The notes under the pieces: generated by a model
Told to the model about the DNA's origin: nothing
Databases searched by the model: none
What the model saw: the letters and a program-made list of their open reading frames with translations, nothing else
Assembly (NCBI GenBank): GCA_015847255.1
Contig: JADLZK010012248.1
Span: 496,001 to 560,000 of the forward strand
DNA: 64,000 bases
Direction of reading: 5' to 3'
Origin: Hyparrhenia diplandra
Lineage: Eukaryota; Streptophyta; Magnoliopsida; Poales; Poaceae
Program-made: the position numbers and the translations under genes
Shown here: positions 57,085 through 64,000 of the stretch, piece by piece
How the letters are laid out: every line of letters starts with the position of its first letter
How positions within the stretch are numbered: the first letter of the stretch is position 1

Positions 57085-60000
57085 AATCTACCCCACTTAG
57101 ATGAATCTCGTCCCCGAGATTCCTAGTCTACAGAGTGAAGGTCCTAGTTTGAGGCCTAAAGAGATAGAGATAGAGAGAGAGGGAAAACTTTCCATTGCTT
57201 AGCCACTGTCTCTGCCGAGCCTCTACACTATCGTGCCACTCCGTCTCCGTGGCGACACGACACCGTGGAGGGCATGGCCTCTCGCCGTTGGTGATTCACG
57301 CTGCTTTTACCCCATCTTCTTGATCTCTTTTGGTCTTCGTAGTCTTGGGTCTTCTTCGGTGGCTACCCCACTTAGAGGACTGATTCCTCTAGTGTCTTCG
57401 GTCTTCTGCGGTGTATCTCACCGCCTGGATCCTTCTGGGTAACAGTCATCGTGAACTTGGGATTCTATTCCTCGTCCGAATCCTTAGGTCTTCTGTTGCT
57501 TCTTTGCTTTCTCGTCTTAGCCCATTTTGCTCTTTCTTCTTCTTGCTTTCGTCCGTTGGTATTCTCTTTTCTTTTTACATATACTACTACCCCACTTAGA
57601 AAAAAATTTTCTTTTTATAATTTGCGTTGTGGCTTGTATGCTTTCGGCACCCATCAAAATTTCTTTTTGTCGACACTCGCATTTGGATGATGGATCGAAC
57701 ACACGGATTTTGATTATTCTAGGGAGAATTACAACAAGAGAGCGAGAGGAGACTACTTACGGTTACACCTCCCTTGGGAGTAGCTAATCCACTTCATCGG
57801 GGTTTGTAGTCCTACTCCGCGGCTTGACAGGTCCATTGACCGCCGCGGCCGTGGTCGCCTTCTTCTCCTAGCGGTAGTTGGTTGAGGGATGGGTCGGGTC
57901 CGTCGTTGATGGCTTCGGTCAGCGATGCTGTCGGTGTCGGTGGTACGGTGGTGCTTGCACTTGGCCTTACATGGGAATGGTGATTGGGGGTCCCTTCTAT
58001 GACCGCAGCTCTACTCCATGCATGGCAAATGCTCTGCGCCTAGATCTAGTGACGAGGTAAGCATCCTTTCAGTTCTTGGGTGTGTCGGTCTTCCATGGTC
58101 TTCATGGCCTCGGCCGAAGTCTTCGCTTTCTCGGCGCACTGGTCGAAACGACTTGCTCCTTTACGCGTCAGCGAAGCTCCATGAGAAGCTTCCGATTGAA
58201 GAGTTCGGCTTGTTCGCTCGACGGATCTGTCTCTTCAGGGTGGTGGTGGTTTGTTGGTCGTGATGCTCATCGAGGAGGAGTAGGTAGGAGGTCCGGTGCT
58301 TGACGATGGGGCCCCCTTCGAAATGTAGGGACCTCACGCGGGCAATCCAGCGGGGTTGTCCTTCTTCCGGGGGCGAGTACTTCATGGGGGTGCGGCAGAT
58401 GGGCTCGCTGTAGATCCGCAAAGGCGTCGGAGGGCCTTGCGGGCGACGGCTTGGTAGGTGTCGGTGAAACGGAAACCGCCGTGGTTGTACTCCATTCGCC
58501 GATGGCGAGGAGGTGATCTCGGCTCTTGGGGATGTGGACGGTGATTTCACAAACGGGGTGCCACGCTCCGTGTACTCACGGCCTTCATACGGGGACGCCG
58601 AGGATGCCAAGATGTTGCATGGTGGTGAAGAGAAGTTGGGGAAATCCGGGGGTGTTGATGCATTGGTCGCTAACCAAGTGCCGCCATTCTCGCTATGGTT
58701 GGTGGTGGCTCTTCGTGAGTGGATGGCAAGGAGAGTAATGGCAAGAGGGTAAAAGATGGATGCTAGCAAATTGGAACGGTTGGAGTGGGATGGTAATGAG
58801 GGGCGGTGGTGCTGCTATTTTTATAGTGGGACAAAGGTGATGGCTTCCGAGAGAAGCTTAGTCGCCCGCATTGTGGCTATGGCGGGTGGTGGTGTGTGGT
58901 GGAAGGAATGGGAGTAAGTCTCCTGTATTCCTTGACCTTGCGATAGTGGTATGGTCATGGGGACTGTGTGGTTTTGGCCGGTGGATTCCCTATAGTCGAA
59001 GCTGTGTGTCTTCTCTATTGTCGGCACACTGCTTTCTGACATTCTTGTATGCTTCTAGGCATCCGCTCGCTTCCGGACATAATTATCTTTTATGGGCTTG
59101 ATGACTGTCTTCAATCACCGCGGGTCTTCTGTCCATCCTCAACTCGCGGTTCTAATCTTCGGCTCCGACTTGCATTACTGGCACTGATTGCCTCTTGATC
59201 GGGTGCACGGTGTCCTCGCCAGCTTTCGCCGGTCGTAGTTCGGGTCGTGGTAACAAAGAAGACGCAGCCTTTCAGCATTGAGGTGACAAAATTGCCGGCA
59301 ATGTTGCACGGTCGCCGGTCACAAAGAATACCGAGGCGACGGTGTGTGACGGCTGTAGGGAAGAACACCTTGGTGTGGTTCAACGGCTACGCCGTGGAGT
59401 CCGTTGTTGTCGTCTTGTCCCTGCAGGTTAGTTCCCTAATCTACTTGAACTAGAATAGACTGGGAGGGATGAGCACAAGGTACGATATGGATCTATCTAA
59501 CTAAGATTAGAGGGGAAAGCAAGCATTTTGGGTAGGGATAGATTTTTTGGGGTATCCTTATAACACCGGTGTCAAACACAATACAAACTTACCCGGTGTG
59601 AAACGTATGAAAAGGTGTGTCACGGCGATCTAAGTTTAGGGAGAACTTGTCTTTATTACTGCGTGACCTAAGGGGACTTTCAAGACGTTCACCGATCCTA
59701 TTGGAATTTTCCTTCTATTAACCACTATGAGTAGTAAAATGGAGAAATTTCCTTTAGGATTGAAAGGAAATAAGACATTATACTAACAACCAAAAGCGAC
59801 AATAGTTCTCATCACAGACGTTCCATTGATGGTACATGGTCGCACCACACATAGCAACTGCCATGATGGTTATTGCGCGACTTTACACCTACTAAAGGCC
59901 TTGAAGCCTAGGCATCTGCGATGGCTAGCTTAACACTTAGCAATTAATGCCAAGACATTGCTTGCACAACAAGCTTGCACGAGGATTTTTACTACTCATA

Positions 60001-60476
60001 CTTATTTCGCTTTGCCGGGACCATGCCCTATTCTCGATGCTAGACTTGCACATTACATCGGCACCCACTTAGGTACTCGGACAACTTTGGCATTTCCAGG
60101 TTGTCCGTCTGGCTAGCACTTGCATCCTTCCCTGTTGGGGGCTTTTGGGAATATACAAGTTCATTAAGTACTTCGATACTTGGTCTTCATGAAACTATCG
60201 ATTTTAATATCGAGGAAGGCCAAGATATCCTAGGCACTTTAGCATCCCCGAGGGAAGTTATGGAAACTTTCCTTTGTTTGGCAGTCCGTTTGAGATCATC
60301 CTTACTAGTCCATCGCTACTAGAGTTTCGATGTTAGCATCGATTTTCGTAACTTATGAACTATCATAGTAAGGCGTACTCGTAGCAACAAGTTTAAAAGT
60401 AGTCATCCTTATGTGGAGTTAAGATTCTGTTAACCCAAATTTCATCCTATGGACAAGCTCGGCTCTGATACCACTC
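57085..60476 (-). mobile_element. internal region of the LTR element; apparently non-autonomous
   Basis: The polypurine tract lies at the left (57085-57099). The primer-binding site GCTCTGATACCA (60462-60473) is the complement of TGGTATCAGAGC, which pairs with initiator tRNA-Met. Only 3.4 kb separates the LTRs. The longest frame (58161-58769, minus, 202 aa) shows no zinc knuckle, protease, reverse transcriptase or integrase motif. This fits a large non-autonomous derivative mobilised by another element. Confidence 0.75.
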
Positions 60477-63400
60477 TGTCACGCCCCACTTTTAATGGGT
60501 CGTTAATCACACGTGTTTGCGCCAGGATCACGCCACAAACACGCTTTGTTAGTAACGTTAATGGTAAACAAAATTAATAGCAAACCGAGCTATAGAAATA
60601 TAGGATAGAAAGGGCTTACAAAGGGCGACGAAGGGTCACCATGTCGGGTTGCAATATCGAGTTGGCCAACCGAGAAGCGGTGGATTAACTATGACACGCC
60701 CGTACTCCACAAGCAAAGCTTGTGCATGGATGAAATCCGGGCTTCAACGCCCTTCTCCTAAACACCTCTCGAACTCCTATGATACGCTATCCTCTACCTC
60801 GTCGTCGATCTTACCTTCACATGTGCCGATATCTGTAAAAATAGAGGGGTGAGTACAAACGTACTCAGCAAGTCCCAACCAGGGGTTGTAATTATTAAGG
60901 GTTTGGGCCCTAGCAGAGTCTCTAAAACTGCTCTCGCTAGTTCCCGGTTTGTCTCATGTCATCACCGCTGTCATGACACCACATGTTAGTCTTCATCAAA
61001 ATGTATATCTAATCATAGATGTTCGTCCTAGCACTTGCCCATTCCAAGGACGTGGCTATTCGAATAGATTCAATTAACTCTGCAGAGGTTGTACACTTTT
61101 CCCCACACGAGGGGCCATCTTCTCCCACGCACGGTTGGTCAAAGGTGGTCCCACGAGATTCGCACCCGCTTGGATGCCTCCTAGGTATATCGGTATAATC
61201 CTCACCACGACTTCTCGGGGTTGGAAGGATAACACATCACCCAAGGATGACGATTACCCTAGACAATATGGTGATACCAAATCACCCGCGGCTTTTGTGT
61301 AATACCTTATTACCCAACCTATACCGTCAACACCACACTCAATCATAATCATCAATATGTGCCTCTAGCATCGCGCCATCAAGCGCCCAAACACTTACGT
61401 GGAAGACCACTCAAGATCCACGCCAACCGGACCATGGGGCCACTCTCCCCATGTTCTGCTCCCAATAGGTCGTTTGCCTACTCCGGCCACCTTGGCTCCA
61501 ATTATACCTCAACCCAACGGGGTGTGGAATCAAGCCGCCCCATAAACGGCGTGTGGCTGTACGCAATATTATACTAGGTAGAAGGTCTATGAACCGGTCC
61601 TTAGGGGAGGCGAGTATCTCTCCGCAGGAACCCCTCGCGGCGATTCCCGACGTGGTATTTAGGCTCTACCGGACTACCACTACTCACCTCTTTTGTCGGT
61701 TAGGGTTCATTAGGCATTCTTAGGTTTCTCTTGAAAACAACGTATGAGCGTAGATAACGTGGATAGTTACGTCATCCGGTTTGACTCCCTAGCTACGTTA
61801 TCGCGCTCATACCTCTAATTACTAATCCCGGTTATCATATCATCATCGTCATCATTATATTATCATATTATTAAGGTCATGTTTAGGGGGTAAGGACTTG
61901 CACGGGAGGTTCTTATGAATCGGCACGGCGTCGAACGTCTCTAGCTTTCCTCGGACGGAAACTCCTATTCGGGTTGTCGAATCTACTTTTACGCCCGGGC
62001 GATAAACCCTAGCTTGTACTATAGCACACAAAACAAACATAGAACATTATGGTGGCAATGGGTTAGATGCATAGAGCTAGATTTTAGATAAATTATGGAA
62101 GTCGCTTTCACGCGAAACGGAGTTCATTTGCATGAGATATGGACTTTATCTTATTAATCCCTAATTAAATCATTAGGTAATATGATAATATAATTTTATC
62201 ATGTAATAAAATATAAATAATTACATGATAAAATTCTATAAATCAATTAATGAATTTACAAATTTTCTCGGGAATTTTTTTTCGACAATCGGAAAATGGA
62301 GTTTCACCTTTCTGTACACACAACGAGGGTGGCTCTAGCAATTTCGTTTGCGCCGACGCGGGTCCAGTCAACAAAAGCTATCGGACACCGTCTTTGTAGG
62401 CAAGGTCCATAGGTCACACCGATTCGAAGCTGTGCACCTACTCTCCCTTTTTTTTCCCATGGACCGAGTCCATTTAAATGAAGAGAGGTGGGTGCTTCCT
62501 TTGACAAGTGGGCCCATGGGGAAGGGATAAGCTGAGCGCATCGCTCGCTTTTGGCCCGTCGTTCCGCCGTTTCGCCCGCTTTTTCCCCACCCGCATCGAG
62601 TCGAGAGGGGAGGATGGCCGGGCGGTGAGCGGTCTAGGGCGGCGTTCCGGCCTCTACGAGGTCGACCGGGCGGCAAAGGCGTGGCGCCGCTTAAGGGGGC
62701 GGCTGTGGTGGCGTGGGCGGCGCAGCACGGCGTGGCGGTAGGCATGGGCATGGCGCGGTCGCGCGACGCGGGCGGTGGGCGAGGCGGGGCCAGCGGCGCG
62801 TGGCTGGGGCGCGCGGCACGGCGTGGCAAGGTGGAGCGGCTAGGTGGTCGCGGCGTTGCGCGGTAGCGGTGGCGAGGCGCAAAGGGCGGCGCGCATGGTG
62901 GACGCCGGGCGGTGCGGTGGACGCAAAGACGGCGAGGCGGGGCAGCAAGGGGACGTGGAGCACCAGCGGGCAACCGGCGCGGGCGGGCGGGCGGCGGGCG
63001 GCGGGCGATCGTGCCGTCTTCGCCCTCGACGCAGCGGCCCGGAGGGCCGGGCGGCGACGAGCAGCTAGCTATCGGGGCGGCACGGGAGGCGGGCGCCGTG
63101 CAATTCCATGCAAGGCCTCGGCCTCGGTCGCCTGGCGCTGAGCTCGGCTTGGTGCTCCTCGGCAGCCCGGGTGGGTATTTATAGCCGCGCGGTGCCTCCC
63201 GCCAATCGGAGATATTTTCTCGGCAGGCAGCCGGACGCAGCGGCATGGTCCACGCCGAGCGATTGCCTAGGGCGACCCGTGACGCGACCGACGGCGGAGC
63301 AGCCGCGGCGCGAAGCTGGCATCCACGAGTGCCGGGCGGATGGCGACGGACTCATTGGGCGGAGCACCAGCTGTGTGCCGTCGCCAACGGCAACAGGATG

Positions 63401-64000
63401 GTTGGTCGGGCGGAATTCTCCGCGAATATCCATCCGATCCTCGCTGGCCCGAGCCTACCAGGTCGAGCTGGCAGCGAGGTGATGGGACGCGGTTGTGGTA
63501 GGGCTCCATTGATGGCGGCCGGGCGGCGAGCTGGTGTTGACCGGGGGTAAGTGGCCGCGCGCGGCTCGACTCGACGGCAAGACGGGCGCGGTGATAGCCT
63601 GGCGTGGTGGTGTAGCGTGGACCTGAGCACACCGACGACATTGTCCTGGTCGGACGCGGGGTGTACGCGGAGAAGATATTTTCTCCGGTGCTGTTCGTGT
63701 GTGTGGGATGAGGAGGATGGAGATGGGAGAGGGAGCTGACGGGTGGGCCCGTCTGTAAGAGAGAAGGAAAGAGGAGGGAAATGTTGGGCTGCTGTTGTTG
63801 CTGCATTCGGGCCACGAAGCTGGGCTCAAGTTAGGCTAGGAAGGAGGGGAGGGAGAAAATTGGCCCGAGTGCCATTACTTTTTATTCTTTTCCATTTTCC
63901 ATTTCTATTTGTTTTGTAATACTTGTATATATATACACACACATACTTGTAAATTATGTAGGTGTGCATATGTATACATGTGGCCATACTCTTTTTGTAT
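60477..64000 (-). mobile_element. 5' LTR of the gypsy-like element, running off the window
   Basis: The LTR's 3' edge (minus strand ...GGGGCGTGACA) is at 60477, next to the primer-binding site. The LTR continues past 64000. By comparison with the left copy about 385 bp more are expected, giving an LTR of roughly 3.9 kb. A 292-aa minus frame (62368-63246) is proline/arginine-rich low-complexity LTR sequence, not a gene. Confidence 0.75.

Noticed and set aside
58161..58769. 202-aa minus-strand frame as a gag protein
   Set aside because: No zinc knuckle or capsid motif is visible and the composition is proline/serine-rich; left as unassigned interior of the LTR element.
1..64000. MIR2118 hairpin genes or miR2275 (24-PHAS) trigger sites in the window
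   Set aside because: I found no sense copy of the miRNA with a matching star arm and no convincing GATATTGGAGGAAACC-type target; a computed scan would be needed to exclude weak ones.

Overview
This window is repeat-rich plant nuclear DNA, almost certainly from a grass (Poaceae). The evidence is nested CACTA, hAT, LTR and LINE elements, a Stowaway-type MITE built on a CTCCGTTCC terminus, and a grass-type small-RNA trigger motif. I find no convincing intact protein-coding gene. The longer open frames are low-complexity translations of GC-rich transposon sequence.

The main content is a cluster of non-coding loci. A motif close to AGGAGGCATCTGGAAC occurs 26 times between 1.05 kb and 55.1 kb, always on the + strand. 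It is the complement of the miR2118 family (consensus recalled from memory as 5'-UUCCUGAUGCCUCCUAUUCC...). Twenty-three of the 26 copies match 16-20 of 22 positions of the family target; two match 15 and one relic matches 13. In grasses such sites define 21-PHAS loci. These are Pol II lncRNAs expressed in pre-meiotic anthers, cut by miR2118, copied by RDR6 and diced by DCL4 into 21-nt phased siRNAs. Most copies have a TATA box about 95-290 nt upstream and a conserved 5' leader, so I annotate them as candidate 21-PHAS precursors. Transcription and phasing cannot be seen in DNA. The 3' ends given are nominal.

Layout. 0.9-6.4 kb: four trigger sites in tandemly duplicated units, with a LINE inserted at 1.74-3.32 kb. 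7.2-12.5 kb and 16.1-20.2 kb: further units, including segmental copies A, B and C, separated by a solo LTR (12.8-16.1 kb) that holds a CACTA element. 20.4-22.6 kb: an hAT element with a nested LTR fragment. 23.2-25.5 kb: three sites. 25.56-30.12 kb: a complete-ended 4.56-kb CACTA element. 30.2-40.6 kb: eight sites, a Stowaway MITE and segmental copy D. 40.6-43.9 kb: transposon sequence. 45.7-55.3 kb: five sites interrupted by CACTA remnants and a small LINE. 55.3-64.0 kb: a minus-strand, apparently non-autonomous Ty3/gypsy-like LTR element that cuts off the last unit.

The units appear to have spread by tandem and segmental duplication of a promoter-leader-trigger cassette joined to varying tails. 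Transposons separate or truncate units, but none of the 26 trigger sites lies inside a recognised transposon.
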